A DNA stretch of 64,000 nucleotides from Caulobacteraceae bacterium (GTDB taxonomy: Bacteria; Pseudomonadota; Alphaproteobacteria; Caulobacterales; Caulobacteraceae): contig JAIXZX010000008.1 of assembly GCA_027489335.1 (NCBI GenBank), forward strand, positions 62,001 through 126,000, written 5' to 3'. The first letter of the stretch is position 1. Each line of letters opens with the position of its first letter. The notes under the pieces are model-generated. The model saw only the letters and a list, made by a program, of their open reading frames with translations. It was not told the DNA's origin and made no database searches. Positions 27,101-35,766 of this stretch are shown here, piece after piece. The position numbers were made by a program, and so were the translations under genes.

Positions 27101-27856
27101 TCAGTTCACGCCAGTCTCGCCCAGCGCATAGCTGAAGCCGAACTGGATGGGCGAGAGATCGCGGAAGTACTGCTGGACGAACAGTCCAGCGTTGGCGACC
27201 CCGCTGCGGGGCACATAGATGATGTCGAAGCGCCGCAGGGGCACCAGGTCGGCCGTGGGCCGCCGCAGCCCCGACAGCAGATCAGCGGTCCGCATCATGC
27301 CCTGGCCATTCGAACCCCGGCGGATGATGATGACTTTGCTGCGATCGGCGGTGGGCCGGAACCCCCCAGCCTGGATCACCGCCCTTAGGGCGTCCCCATC
27401 GCCCTGCATGTCATAGACCCCCGGCGCGCCCACCTCGCCGCCGACGAACACCTTCAACGGTGCAGCCTTGGCGGTGACGAAGACGTCAGGGCGCAGGAGA
27501 TGCGCCCCATAGGCCTGGGATAGGGCCGCCTCAAGTTGCAGAGTCGTGCGATCGGCCGCCATCACCGGCGGGATCAGCGGGACGGTGATCCGGCCGTCCG
27601 GCTGGACCGTGACGGTCTTGGTCAGCTCCGGCGCAGAGGGCACCGCCACCTCGATCTCATCGCCCGGATAGAATCGGTAGGCCGGCTCGTCCTCGGTCCA
27701 CTGCGCATAGGGGATATTGGCGAACCGGGCCTCATGGGCCGGCGGCGCCAGGCCGACATGTTCGGCGCCAGGCATGGCGCGTACCCCACCGCAACCCGAG
27801 GCGATGAGGGCGACAGATAGGCTTGTCAGGACGCGATATCGGCGACGGATCAGCAT
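27101..27856 (-). CDS. hfsD: HfsD, outer-membrane polysaccharide export lipoprotein (Wza family)
   Basis: 251 residues starting MLIRRRYRVLTSLSVALIAS with lipobox ASGC, so an outer-membrane lipoprotein. Poly_export domain: YRFYPGDEIEVAVPSAPELT, VQPDGRITVPLIPPV; then an SLBB domain (VFVGGEVGAPGVYDMQGDG, AVIQAGGFRPTADRSKVIII). In Caulobacter HfsD is the exporter of holdfast polysaccharide. Divergent from hfsA across 90 bp. The open frame runs far upstream antisense to hfsA; the true start is the ATG at 27856. Confidence 0.9.
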   Translation of the reverse strand: MLIRRRYRVLTSLSVALIASGCGGVRAMPGAEHVGLAPPAHEARFANIPYAQWTEDEPAYRFYPGDEIEVAVPSAPELTKTVTVQPDGRITVPLIPPVMAADRTTLQLEAALSQAYGAHLLRPDVFVTAKAAPLKVFVGGEVGAPGVYDMQGDGDALRAVIQAGGFRPTADRSKVIIIRRGSNGQGMMRTADLLSGLRRPTADLVPLRRFDIIYVPRSGVANAGLFVQQYFRDLSPIQFGFSYALGETGVN

Positions 27857-27879
27857 GGAGCCAGGGTTAACAGGAATGG

Positions 27880-27894
27880 GTAACGAAGTCTTAA
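27880..27894. promoter_or_regulatory. CtrA-like box (GTAA-N7-TTAA) between hfsD and hfsA
   Basis: GTAACGAAGTCTTAA: one mismatch to TTAA-N7-TTAA with exact spacing, in the 90-bp divergent promoter region; a further TTAA lies at 27867-27870. Holdfast genes are cell-cycle timed in Caulobacter, so CtrA input is plausible but not shown. Confidence 0.4.
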
Positions 27895-27946
27895 GCGCGG
27901 GCCGCCACGGTCGCCTGAAGTCTCCCCTGGGATTACTGGATTCGCT

Positions 27947-29449
27947 ATGGCCGCCACGAGCGCCTGGACCGTCAGATCGCACGACGCCACGCCACGCTCG
28001 GAGTGGGTGGCGAGGCCGCGCTATGCCCCGTCCGACTTCGTCGTGCTGCTGTGGCGCGAGCGCTTCCTCATGCTGGCGGTGTTCGCCGTCCTGTTCGTCA
28101 TCGGCGCGGCTCTGGCCCTGACGCTGAAGACCACCTATCCGGCCAGTTCGAGCATTCTGGTCCGTCTGGGCCAGGAATACGTCTATGAGCCCCGGGCGGG
28201 CGACGCTGGCCGTGGCGCCGTGCCGGACTCCGACCAGGTGATCCAGTCCGAAACCGAGATCCTTGGCTCCAGCGAACTCAAGCAGCGGGTCATCGACCGG
28301 CTGGGCCTGATGCGCATCTATCCCGAGCTGGCCAGGAAGTTCGCCGGAGCCCCCGCCGCCGAAAAGCGCGTGATCATGGGTCAGGCGATCCGGGGAATGG
28401 AGACCAGTCTCAAGATCCAGACGGCCCCGGACACACCCATTGTGCGGCTGATCTTCACCCATGAGGACCCCAAGACCGCCGCCCTGGTGCTCAACACTCT
28501 GCTGGAAGAATACCTCATCTATCGGCGCACCGTTCTGGTCGAGGCCAACACCCCGGCCATGGCCCTGCAACGGCAGGCCTTCGAGACCCGGCTGGAAGAA
28601 GCTGATGCGGCCTATGAGGACTTCCTGACCAGCAACCGGATCGCCGACTTCGTCGCCGAGAAGGCCGCCCTGTCGCAGTTGCAGTCGCAGATCGAACAGC
28701 AGAAGTACCTGACTGAGGCGCAGCTGCAGGATCGCAGCGGCCGGCTGGCGGCCCTGCAGGCCCAGATGGGGCAGGTGGCGCCCGAAGTCGGCCTTTATCG
28801 CGACGTGAACAACGCCGCCTCCGACAAGCTGATCGAACTCAAGCTGCAGCGGGAAGACCTGCTGGGCCGTTATCGCGCCGACGCCCAGCCCGTCCGCGAG
28901 CTGGACGCTCAGATCGCGCGGCTGGAGGCGGGGATCGCCGAAGGCCGCACCACGGGCGACGGCGCCCGCCGCATCGGGGTCAACCCGGTCTTCCAGACCC
29001 TGCAGACCGAACGCATCCAGCTTCAAGCTGAGGTCGCCGCTCTGCGGCAGTCGCTGGACGCCCTGAACACCCAGATGAGTCAGCTTCTCGATCGGAGGCT
29101 CAAGCTGGCGGAGCTTGAGCCGCGCTTCCAGGCGTTGAGCCTCGATCGGGACGTGCTGCAGGCCAATGTCCGTGACTTCGCCGTCCGTGAAGAACAGAGC
29201 CGGGCCGCCCGAGAGATCGCCGCGGCCTCCAACGACAATATCCGCATCGTCCAGCGGGCCACCGCGCCGGCCCGGGGTTCCAGCCTGAAGAAGCCGGTCC
29301 TGGTGCTGGCCTTCCTGTTCGCGGGCTTCACGGCCCTGTGCGCCGGCCTGCTGCGAATGTTCCTGCGGCCTGGCCTGCCGACGCCGGCCTCGGCCTCGCG
29401 CACCCTTGATCTGCCAGTCCTGGGCATGGCGCCCCTGAAGGCGACCTGA
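27947..29449 (+). CDS. hfsA: HfsA, Wzz-type chain-length/export co-polymerase of the inner membrane
   Basis: 500 residues. Wzz domain: first membrane helix at about 40-60 (LMLAVFAVLFVIGAALALTL), periplasmic part starting TYPASSSILVRLGQEYVYEP, a long coiled coil (about 200-400, rich in Gln/Leu: ALSQLQSQIEQQKYLTEAQL), and the second helix near 445-470 (LVLAFLFAGFTALCAGLL). The C-terminus is short and has no kinase domain; that role is on the separate HfsB. HfsA bridges polymerase and HfsD and is needed for holdfast attachment to the cell. First gene of hfsABC. Confidence 0.9.
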   Translation: MAATSAWTVRSHDATPRSEWVARPRYAPSDFVVLLWRERFLMLAVFAVLFVIGAALALTLKTTYPASSSILVRLGQEYVYEPRAGDAGRGAVPDSDQVIQSETEILGSSELKQRVIDRLGLMRIYPELARKFAGAPAAEKRVIMGQAIRGMETSLKIQTAPDTPIVRLIFTHEDPKTAALVLNTLLEEYLIYRRTVLVEANTPAMALQRQAFETRLEEADAAYEDFLTSNRIADFVAEKAALSQLQSQIEQQKYLTEAQLQDRSGRLAALQAQMGQVAPEVGLYRDVNNAASDKLIELKLQREDLLGRYRADAQPVRELDAQIARLEAGIAEGRTTGDGARRIGVNPVFQTLQTERIQLQAEVAALRQSLDALNTQMSQLLDRRLKLAELEPRFQALSLDRDVLQANVRDFAVREEQSRAAREIAAASNDNIRIVQRATAPARGSSLKKPVLVLAFLFAGFTALCAGLLRMFLRPGLPTPASASRTLDLPVLGMAPLKAT

Positions 29450-29518
29450 CCGATGACTCCGGCGCGGCATGTCGCTTTCCGGTAGGCTCGCGCCAGTGAG
29501 TGCGCGGCGATTCGAGTC

Positions 29519-30220
29519 ATGGTGAACCTCAACGCCGAGATGGCTGAACTTTGGGCGTCCCTCGGGGCGCCTGCGGCCGGTCGCGCGCGCACCATCCAGA
29601 TCGTGTCGGCGCGGCGGGGCGAGGGCGCCTCCACGGTGGCGCGCGAGCTGGCCTTTTTCGCCGCCCGTCGGGCCGGCCGCTCGGTCTGGCTGGTGGACCT
29701 GGACCTGATGGCCTCGCCACAGCACGCGGCCGTGGCCGGCGAGAGCGACCGCTATGGCCTGCTGGGCCAGCCGGCGGCGGCGAGCCCGGACGGCTCGATC
29801 TTCTTCTCCATCCAGCCTCCGGCCCAGGGCCCTGACGGAAAGCCCTGGCCCGACGCGCGCTATCTCGCCGCCCATCGGGTGGGCGCGGCCCGCTGGTGGG
29901 TGACCCGGTTTCGGCGCGAAGCCCTGCGCGGACGCCAGAGCGTCCATATCCTCGGCGACGGGGACTATTGGAGCGCCCTGCGGCGCTTCGCCGACCTGAT
30001 CATCGTCGACTGTCCCTCTGCCGACCGCTCTCAGGCGGCCATGACCGTAGCGCCGTTCATGGACCAGACCCTGATGGTGGTGGCCGCCGACGAGGTCGAT
30101 GTCCGGGCGCCGGCCCTGCTGCGCGACGCCCTAACAGGCGCAGGCGCCGATGTGGTGGGCCTCTTCTTCAACCGCGCGACGGTGGAGCAGCCGCCGTTCG
30201 CCCGCGCATTCCTGCGGTGA
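29519..30220 (+). CDS. hfsB: HfsB, BY-kinase-like (CpsD/CapB) ATPase with altered Walker A
   Basis: 233-residue cytoplasmic P-loop protein of the bacterial tyrosine kinase fold, partner of HfsA. The Walker A region reads SARRGEGASTVARELA: the usual Lys of GKST is Ala. Walker A' is VWLVDLDLMAS and Walker B-like LIIVDCPSADRS. No C-terminal tyrosine cluster; it ends PFARAFLR. Autokinase activity is therefore doubtful and a structural or regulatory role more likely. The weak upstream RBS leaves some doubt on the start (GTG three bases later is possible). Its TGA overlaps the hfsC GTG start. Confidence 0.85.
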   Translation: MVNLNAEMAELWASLGAPAAGRARTIQIVSARRGEGASTVARELAFFAARRAGRSVWLVDLDLMASPQHAAVAGESDRYGLLGQPAAASPDGSIFFSIQPPAQGPDGKPWPDARYLAAHRVGAARWWVTRFRREALRGRQSVHILGDGDYWSALRRFADLIIVDCPSADRSQAAMTVAPFMDQTLMVVAADEVDVRAPALLRDALTGAGADVVGLFFNRATVEQPPFARAFLR

Positions 30221-31494
30221 CCGGGCTGGCCTATGCGTCAGCCCTGGCGCCGGCGCCTGCGCCGCCGCTGACAGCCTGGCGGCTGCTTCTGGCCGCCGCC
30301 TCGGTTTTCCTGCTGCTGGTCTACAGCCAGGCCTGGGTCTTTCCCCTGATGGGGCCGCAAGCCGATGTCAGCCAGGGCGGCCTGATCCGCGCCCTATATC
30401 TACCGGCCTATGCGGCGGGCTTCCTGCTGCTGACAGTCTCGCCGGGCGCCACCTTCCAGGCCCTGCTGCGCCAGCCGTTTCTCGTGGCCCTGATGCTGCT
30501 GGTGGCGGCCTCGACCCTGTGGTCCATCGCCCCCGACCAGACCCTGCGCCGGGTGTTCGCCGCCTATTGCTCGGCGCTGGGTGGCGTGGTGCTGGCCTCG
30601 CGGCTGAAGTGGTCGGAGCTCGCAGAGGTGGCCGGCGCGGCCTTCGCCATCCTGGCGGTGATCTCGTTCCTAGTCCCGCTCGCCGTCCCGTCGATCGGGA
30701 TCATGCAGGAGATCTTTCCCGGCGCCTGGCGCGGCGTCTGGTCGGAGAAGAATGCGCTGGGCGGCAATATGGCGCTGGGCTTCGCCATCATGGGCGCGGC
30801 GGCCATGCTCAACCCGCAGCGGCGGTTCCTGTGGTGGGGCTTTGCCGGGCTCGCCCTGCTGCTGACCCTGATGTCGACCTCCAAGACCTCGCTAGTGGCG
30901 TTAATCCTCGGCCTGGGCGGTCTGGTGTTCGTGGCGATCATCCGGCGCGGGCCGGCCACCCGGGTGGCCATTCTCTGGCTGGCTATCGTTGGGGCCGGGA
31001 TGGGGCTGGGCGTGGTGCTGCTGGCCGCCGACGCCATCTTCGATCTGCTGGGCAAGGACGCCACCCTCACAGGACGAACGGAGATCTGGGCTGCGGCCAT
31101 GACCCAGATCGAGAGCCGGCCGTGGACGGGGTTCGGGTTCGGGGTGGTGTGGGATGATCTCGGCCCCTGGGCCCCGCTGGCCCAGATGACCCAAGATGCC
31201 GGCTTCACTCCGCAGCACGCCCACAATTCCTGGATCGAGCAGTGGCTCGGCATGGGCATTCTGGGGCTGGCCGCCTTCGCCCTGCTGTACGCTCAGACCG
31301 TGATCCTCGCCGGGGTGGCGCTGTTTCGGGACAAGGGCGCCTATCTCGCCGCGCCCTTCCTGATCGTCTACAGCCTGATGACCATCACCGAGAGCATTGC
31401 GGTGACCTATAATGACTTCCGCTGGGTGCTATTTCTGGCGATCGCGGTGAAGCTGGCCTGGCCGGACCGCGAGATCGAGGCCCGTCGGGGGTGA
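30217..31494 (+). CDS. hfsC: HfsC, Wzy-type polysaccharide polymerase (O-antigen ligase fold)
   Basis: 425-residue integral membrane protein with about ten to twelve hydrophobic helices. The Wzy_C region has GRTEIWAAAMTQIE followed by PQHAHNSWIEQWLGMGILGL, the large periplasmic loop pattern of O-antigen polymerase/ligases. It would polymerise the lipid-linked holdfast repeat units in the periplasm. I start at GTG 30217, overlapping the hfsB stop (GTGA); the open frame extends further upstream, inside hfsB, without being coding. In C. crescentus HfsC and HfsI are partly redundant polymerases. Confidence 0.85.
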   Translation: MTGLAYASALAPAPAPPLTAWRLLLAAASVFLLLVYSQAWVFPLMGPQADVSQGGLIRALYLPAYAAGFLLLTVSPGATFQALLRQPFLVALMLLVAASTLWSIAPDQTLRRVFAAYCSALGGVVLASRLKWSELAEVAGAAFAILAVISFLVPLAVPSIGIMQEIFPGAWRGVWSEKNALGGNMALGFAIMGAAAMLNPQRRFLWWGFAGLALLLTLMSTSKTSLVALILGLGGLVFVAIIRRGPATRVAILWLAIVGAGMGLGVVLLAADAIFDLLGKDATLTGRTEIWAAAMTQIESRPWTGFGFGVVWDDLGPWAPLAQMTQDAGFTPQHAHNSWIEQWLGMGILGLAAFALLYAQTVILAGVALFRDKGAYLAAPFLIVYSLMTITESIAVTYNDFRWVLFLAIAVKLAWPDREIEARRG

Positions 31495-31543
31495 GGCCCT
31501 CCCGCCGTAGTCCCCTGCCGCCGGCCTCCAAGGACGCTCCCAT

Positions 31544-32611
31544 TTGCTGACCTCCTACGGCTGGACGCAGGCGCTGGACCGCGACTTCGCCCCTTTAGCG
31601 CAGGAGGGCCTGACCCCGGCGCGGGTGGTGATCCAGCACCGCGCCCGGTTCGTGCTGATGGGGGAGGGCGGGGAATTCTCCGCCGAGACCGCGGGGCGGT
31701 TCCTGCACAACGCCTCGACGACGGGTCTGCCGGTGGTGGGCGACTGGGTCGCGGTGGCGCGGCAGGCGGGCGAAGGCGTCTCGACCATCCATGCGGTGAT
31801 GCCGCGGACCAGTCAGTTCGTCCGCAAGGCCGCCGGCGTCGTGGACAAGCCCCAGGTGGTGGCGGCCAATTTCGACGTGGTGCTGCTGACCACGGGCCTC
31901 GACACCGATTTCAACCTGCGCCGGATCGAGCGCTATCTGACCGCGGCCTGGGGCACGGGCGCCCAGCCGGTGGTGGTGCTGACCAAGGCCGATCTGGTGG
32001 ACGATGTGGCCGAGAAGGTCGCCGAGGTGGAGGCCGTGGCCCTGGGCGCGCCAGTGCTGGCCCTGTCGGCGCCAACGGGGCAGGGGCTGGAAGCCTTGCG
32101 GGCCTATCTGACGCCGGGGACCACAGCTGTGATGCTGGGCATGTCGGGAGTCGGCAAATCGACCCTGGTCAACGCCCTGGCCGGTGAAGCGCGACAGGCG
32201 GTGGGGGAGGTTCGCGCCACGGACGGCCGCGGTCGCCACACCACCACCCACCGGGAACTGGTCCTTTTGCCGGGCGGCGCCCTGATCCTGGACACGCCGG
32301 GCATGCGGGAGCTGGGGCTGTGGGATCCTGGCGAGGCGAACGCCCAGACCTTCGAGGACATCGAGGCGTTGGCCCGCCAATGCCGGTTCCGCGATTGCGG
32401 GCATGTGGCGGAGCCGGGCTGCGCGGTGCAGGCGGCGCTCAAATCTGGCGAACTGTCGATCGAGCGGCTGGAAAGCTATCGCAAGCTCGGTCGCGAAGGG
32501 GCCTTCATCGAGCGGAAGGAAGACCCCGCAGCAGCTATCGCCCACCGCAAGCTATGGGCCAATCGGGCCAAAACCGAGCGGCGCCGGCGCCGGGCTGAGG
32601 AAGAGGGCTGA
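31544..32611 (+). CDS. rsgA: RsgA, small-ribosomal-subunit biogenesis GTPase (circularly permuted)
   Basis: 355 residues. N-terminal OB fold (ARVVIQHRARFVLMG), then GTPase motifs in permuted order G4 VVLTKADL, G1 LGMSGVGKSTLVNAL, G3 ILDTPGMREL, and a C-terminal zinc-binding domain with Cys/His (CRFRDCGHVAEPGC). Releases late assembly factors such as RbfA from the 30S subunit. The start is TTG at 31544 (MLTSYGWTQALD) with AAGGA upstream. It lies between the two arms of the holdfast locus, 49 bp behind hfsC, and has no evident functional tie to them. Confidence 0.93.
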   Translation: MLTSYGWTQALDRDFAPLAQEGLTPARVVIQHRARFVLMGEGGEFSAETAGRFLHNASTTGLPVVGDWVAVARQAGEGVSTIHAVMPRTSQFVRKAAGVVDKPQVVAANFDVVLLTTGLDTDFNLRRIERYLTAAWGTGAQPVVVLTKADLVDDVAEKVAEVEAVALGAPVLALSAPTGQGLEALRAYLTPGTTAVMLGMSGVGKSTLVNALAGEARQAVGEVRATDGRGRHTTTHRELVLLPGGALILDTPGMRELGLWDPGEANAQTFEDIEALARQCRFRDCGHVAEPGCAVQAALKSGELSIERLESYRKLGREGAFIERKEDPAAAIAHRKLWANRAKTERRRRRAEEEG

Positions 32612-32617
32612 GGCGCT

Positions 32618-33397
32618 TCAGGCCGCGGCGGCGGAAACAATTCCCAGCCGCTGGGCGCCCTCGGCCAAAGTGACGATCTCCATTCCGCTGGTCTGGGCTT
32701 GGTCGATCAGGCGGGCCAGGGCGTCGGGCGTGCAGCCCCAGGGAGAGGGGTCTGGCCGCACATCGTGGGTGTAAAGGATCAGCCAGGCGTTACGGGCCCT
32801 GGCCCTGGCCAGCCAGTGCTCGGCGATGGCTTCGCCGTCCGGGCCCTCGATCCCCACGGCCGGCGCCTGATTAAGGTCCGTGCCCGCCTCAATTATCCCG
32901 TGGTGCAGGGCGCGCAATACGCCGTACCGGCCCGCCAGGGCCGCCTTCGGGCCAGCGGCGACATCGCCATAGGGATAGGCGAAGTGGCTCACCGGGCCGG
33001 CGCCCCACTCGGCCAAGGCGGTTCGGTTGCGCGCGGTGTCATCCTCGGCGGCGACGCCCGAGGCCTGGCCGCAGTCCAGGTGAGAGTAGGTGTGGCAGGC
33101 GATCTCGTGGCCCGCCTGAGCCAGCCGGGCATAGTCGGCGGGCTGCGCGAAACGCCCCATGGGGCCTTCGGTTCCGGCCAGGCCTGCCGAGACATAGAAG
33201 ACGCCCCGGGCGCCGCGGGCCTCCAGCAGGCGCGCGCCGGCCTCGGCGGCGGTCAGCGGCGCATCGTCAAAGGTGAAGGACACCATGGGCGCCTGAGGCC
33301 CTCGCGCCAGGGGGCGGCGGTGGGCCAGGCGGACAAGCCGGCGGCGCAGCTTTCCCTTGAGGGTCCGGTCGGGCTGGTAGGCTTGCTTAGGGGACAT
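32618..33397 (-). CDS. hfsH: HfsH, polysaccharide deacetylase of the holdfast
   Basis: 259 residues, NodB-homology domain. Catalytic motifs: VSFTFDDAPLTAA (Asp-Asp, metal ligand), CHTYSHLDCG (HxxxH), FAYPYGDVA, and LILYTHDVRP with the catalytic His. No signal peptide is seen; the N-terminus is basic, so it works in the cytoplasm. In C. crescentus HfsH removes acetyl groups from GlcNAc in holdfast, which is needed for adhesion. Coupled to hfsG (TGATG). Ends 6 bp from the convergent rsgA. Confidence 0.92.
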   Translation of the reverse strand: MSPKQAYQPDRTLKGKLRRRLVRLAHRRPLARGPQAPMVSFTFDDAPLTAAEAGARLLEARGARGVFYVSAGLAGTEGPMGRFAQPADYARLAQAGHEIACHTYSHLDCGQASGVAAEDDTARNRTALAEWGAGPVSHFAYPYGDVAAGPKAALAGRYGVLRALHHGIIEAGTDLNQAPAVGIEGPDGEAIAEHWLARARARNAWLILYTHDVRPDPSPWGCTPDALARLIDQAQTSGMEIVTLAEGAQRLGIVSAAAA

Positions 33398-34317
33398 CAG
33401 ACAGCCTCTGCGTAGAGGGCGGCGCGGTAGAGCCGCATGGCGAAGGCGCGGCTGGGCAAGGGCGCCAGATCATTGAGCGCGAAGGCCTTGATCAGCGGGC
33501 GCCAGAGGCCACGCAGGGGAACACGTCGGAGAAGTTTAGCCGCGCGATAGCTGGGATAGGCGCTGACCACCTCGGGATGGGCGGCCACCACCCGGGCGAA
33601 ATTGGCCGCGGACTGTTCGTATTTGGCGGCGATCACCGACGCCGGATCGAGGCCGAGATGGGTGGCGGTGTTGTCGATGTGAACAATGGGCCAGCGGCGC
33701 GCGACGCGCATGCCCCACTCCACGTCTTCCCAGCCCCAGCCGGCGAAGCCTTCGTCAAACCCTTCGGCGGCGAACACGTCCCGGCGCACCAGGAGGTTGG
33801 AGGTGAAGACATGCTTCTCGGGTGACAGACGGCGTTCAGCCGCGCTGAGACAGTCGCTGTGGGCGGCCATGGCCCGGTGCAGGGCCTGATCGCGGCGGGG
33901 CTCGACCTGCTGAAGGGAGAAGCCGCCAAAGGCCACGGCCGGGTTGTCCTGAGCAATCAGGGCCAGCCAGGCGCTCAGGAAGCCGCCGCTGTCGGGCGCC
34001 ATGTCGCTGTCGAGGAACAGAAAGTGGTCGGCCCGGGCGTGGCTGACCAGTCGGTTGCGACCCTTGGCGCGGCCCTCATTGACCGCGAGGGTGACAAGCC
34101 GGATCGGCACGTTCAGGTCGGCGATGAGCGCCTGGAGGGCGCCGCTGAGGGCGCTGTCGCCTGTGCCGTCGTCCAGCAGCACGATTTCAACGGCCACGGG
34201 TTCCTGGGCCAAGGCGGCGAGCAGGGCGCGGGGATCATCGCCCTTGAACGGGATCAGCACCGACAGGCGGGGCCGGGCGGTCGCCCAGGGCGCATTCTCG
34301 AACAGGGTCGCGCTCAT
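33397..34317 (-). CDS. hfsG: HfsG, family 2 glycosyltransferase of holdfast synthesis
   Basis: 306 residues from the ATG at 34317 (MSATLFENAPW), overlapping the hfsF stop (ATGA). GT-A motifs: LSVLIPFKGDDPRALLAAL, VEIVLLDDGTGDS, FLFLDSDMAPDSGG (DxD), and FAGWGWEDVEWGMRVARR (ED and QxxRW-like end). Adds sugar, thought to be GlcNAc, to the growing repeat unit on the cytoplasmic face. The longer frame upstream runs inside hfsF and is not coding. Confidence 0.92.
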   Translation of the reverse strand: MSATLFENAPWATARPRLSVLIPFKGDDPRALLAALAQEPVAVEIVLLDDGTGDSALSGALQALIADLNVPIRLVTLAVNEGRAKGRNRLVSHARADHFLFLDSDMAPDSGGFLSAWLALIAQDNPAVAFGGFSLQQVEPRRDQALHRAMAAHSDCLSAAERRLSPEKHVFTSNLLVRRDVFAAEGFDEGFAGWGWEDVEWGMRVARRWPIVHIDNTATHLGLDPASVIAAKYEQSAANFARVVAAHPEVVSAYPSYRAAKLLRRVPLRGLWRPLIKAFALNDLAPLPSRAFAMRLYRAALYAEAV

Positions 34318-35756
34318 GCCGGCCTCGCCCTTAAGTCCCGCAATAGGGTCAGGCCACGGCTGCGCAGGGCGCCGGTGTCCAGGACGAAGGTGATGGCGCC
34401 AAAGACCAGGCCGCCGAGACCGGCCTTCAGCAGCAGCTCGGTCCAGCCGCCGAGGGCGGGCACGCGACTGACCGCCAGGGCCATGACGGCGGTCGCGCCC
34501 AGGGTCTGCGCCAGGGGCAGCCACGGAATGGGCAGGACGAGGCTGCGGGCGCCGAGCGCCATGGAGGCGGCCAGGCCAAGAGCGTAGCTGGCCAGGGTCG
34601 CCCAGAGCGCGCCATCCAGGCCAAAGCGTGGAATGAGGATCAGGTTCAGGATCAGGTTGGCGATCGCCGGGATCGCCATGGCCGCCAGCAACAGCTGGGT
34701 GCGCTGGCCCAAGGTGAAGGCCTGGTGGAAATAGTAGGTGGTCAGGCCAGCAAGCAGGCCGCTGAGCGCGATCCAGGGGGTGACGTGCGCCGCGCCGGCC
34801 GCGAGATCCGGGCCCACCATCAGCTGGGCGAGCGGCGCGGCCACCAGGGCCAGGCCTACGGCGGCGGGGACGCAGAGGAGGAGCATGAGGCTCGCCTGCT
34901 CCCGGGCCGCCCGACTCAATTCGCCAGGTCCGCCGCGCTCGAGGGCTGCGATCAAGGCCGGCCCGCCGGCGGCGCCCAGCCAGATGAACAGGACGTCGAG
35001 GGTGCGGTTCGCGAGGCTGTAGCCGGCGTGATAGAGGCCGACTGAGGCCTCATCGAGGAAGGCGGCCAGCAGGAAGCGGTCGGTGGTCGACAGCACCAGG
35101 GCCAGGATCAGCGACATGGCGACCGGCAGGCCATAGCCGAGATAGGTCCGCACCCGCGGGGACTCGAAGCGTCCCTGGCGGCTGTGGCGCAGCTCTGAGG
35201 GCAGGGTCCAGGCCATGCAGACGGCCGCGGCCACGCCAAAGCCGATCAGGGGAGCTGCTCCGCCAAAGCCCTGCCAGGCGAGGACAGCGCCGACGCCGAA
35301 AGCGCCCAGGGTCTGGATCATGTCGATGGAGGCCGCGCCGGACACCTCGCCCGCCGCCCGCCGGCGTTCCTGAGCGAGCTTGGCGAAGGTGCGCGGCAGG
35401 ACGGCCAGCACCCCACAGACCACCGCCAGCTTGAGGCCCGGCGAGAGCGGCAGGAGCAGGGCGATGGCGAGCGCGACCGGCAGGACGACGAGCAGGGCGA
35501 GCCAGGTGCGATAAATGGTGGCCGAATGGTCGCCGCCGCGGCCCTTGTCGGCCTCGCCGACCCAGAACCTGGCCATGGCGGCCTCGTTCCAGGTGAAGAT
35601 GGCGGTGTGCAGCAGGCTCATGGCCGAAAAGCCCAGGGCGTAGTCGCCGAACTGGGCCGGGGTGAGCAGGCGGGTAAAGGTGACGATGGTCGCCAGGCCC
35701 ACCAGGCCCTGAATGATGTTGACCGGCAGGTAGCCGACCACGCCGCGCCAGAACAT
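34314..35756 (-). CDS. hfsF: HfsF, Wzx-type flippase
   Basis: 480-residue polysaccharide transporter of the MOP superfamily with about 12-14 membrane helices (MFWRGVVGYLPVNIIQGLVG at the start; ALMAIPAIANLILNLILIPR near the middle-end). Moves the lipid-linked holdfast unit across the inner membrane. The start codon is 10 bp behind the hfsE stop. Confidence 0.92.
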   Translation of the reverse strand: MFWRGVVGYLPVNIIQGLVGLATIVTFTRLLTPAQFGDYALGFSAMSLLHTAIFTWNEAAMARFWVGEADKGRGGDHSATIYRTWLALLVVLPVALAIALLLPLSPGLKLAVVCGVLAVLPRTFAKLAQERRRAAGEVSGAASIDMIQTLGAFGVGAVLAWQGFGGAAPLIGFGVAAAVCMAWTLPSELRHSRQGRFESPRVRTYLGYGLPVAMSLILALVLSTTDRFLLAAFLDEASVGLYHAGYSLANRTLDVLFIWLGAAGGPALIAALERGGPGELSRAAREQASLMLLLCVPAAVGLALVAAPLAQLMVGPDLAAGAAHVTPWIALSGLLAGLTTYYFHQAFTLGQRTQLLLAAMAIPAIANLILNLILIPRFGLDGALWATLASYALGLAASMALGARSLVLPIPWLPLAQTLGATAVMALAVSRVPALGGWTELLLKAGLGGLVFGAITFVLDTGALRSRGLTLLRDLRARPA

Positions 35757-35766
35757 GTTCCGCCGC

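Noticed and set aside
27101..29947. 948-codon minus-strand open frame
   Set aside because: Only its last 251 codons (from the ATG at 27856) code for HfsD. The rest is antisense to hfsA and shows no known domain; high G+C makes such long shadow frames common.
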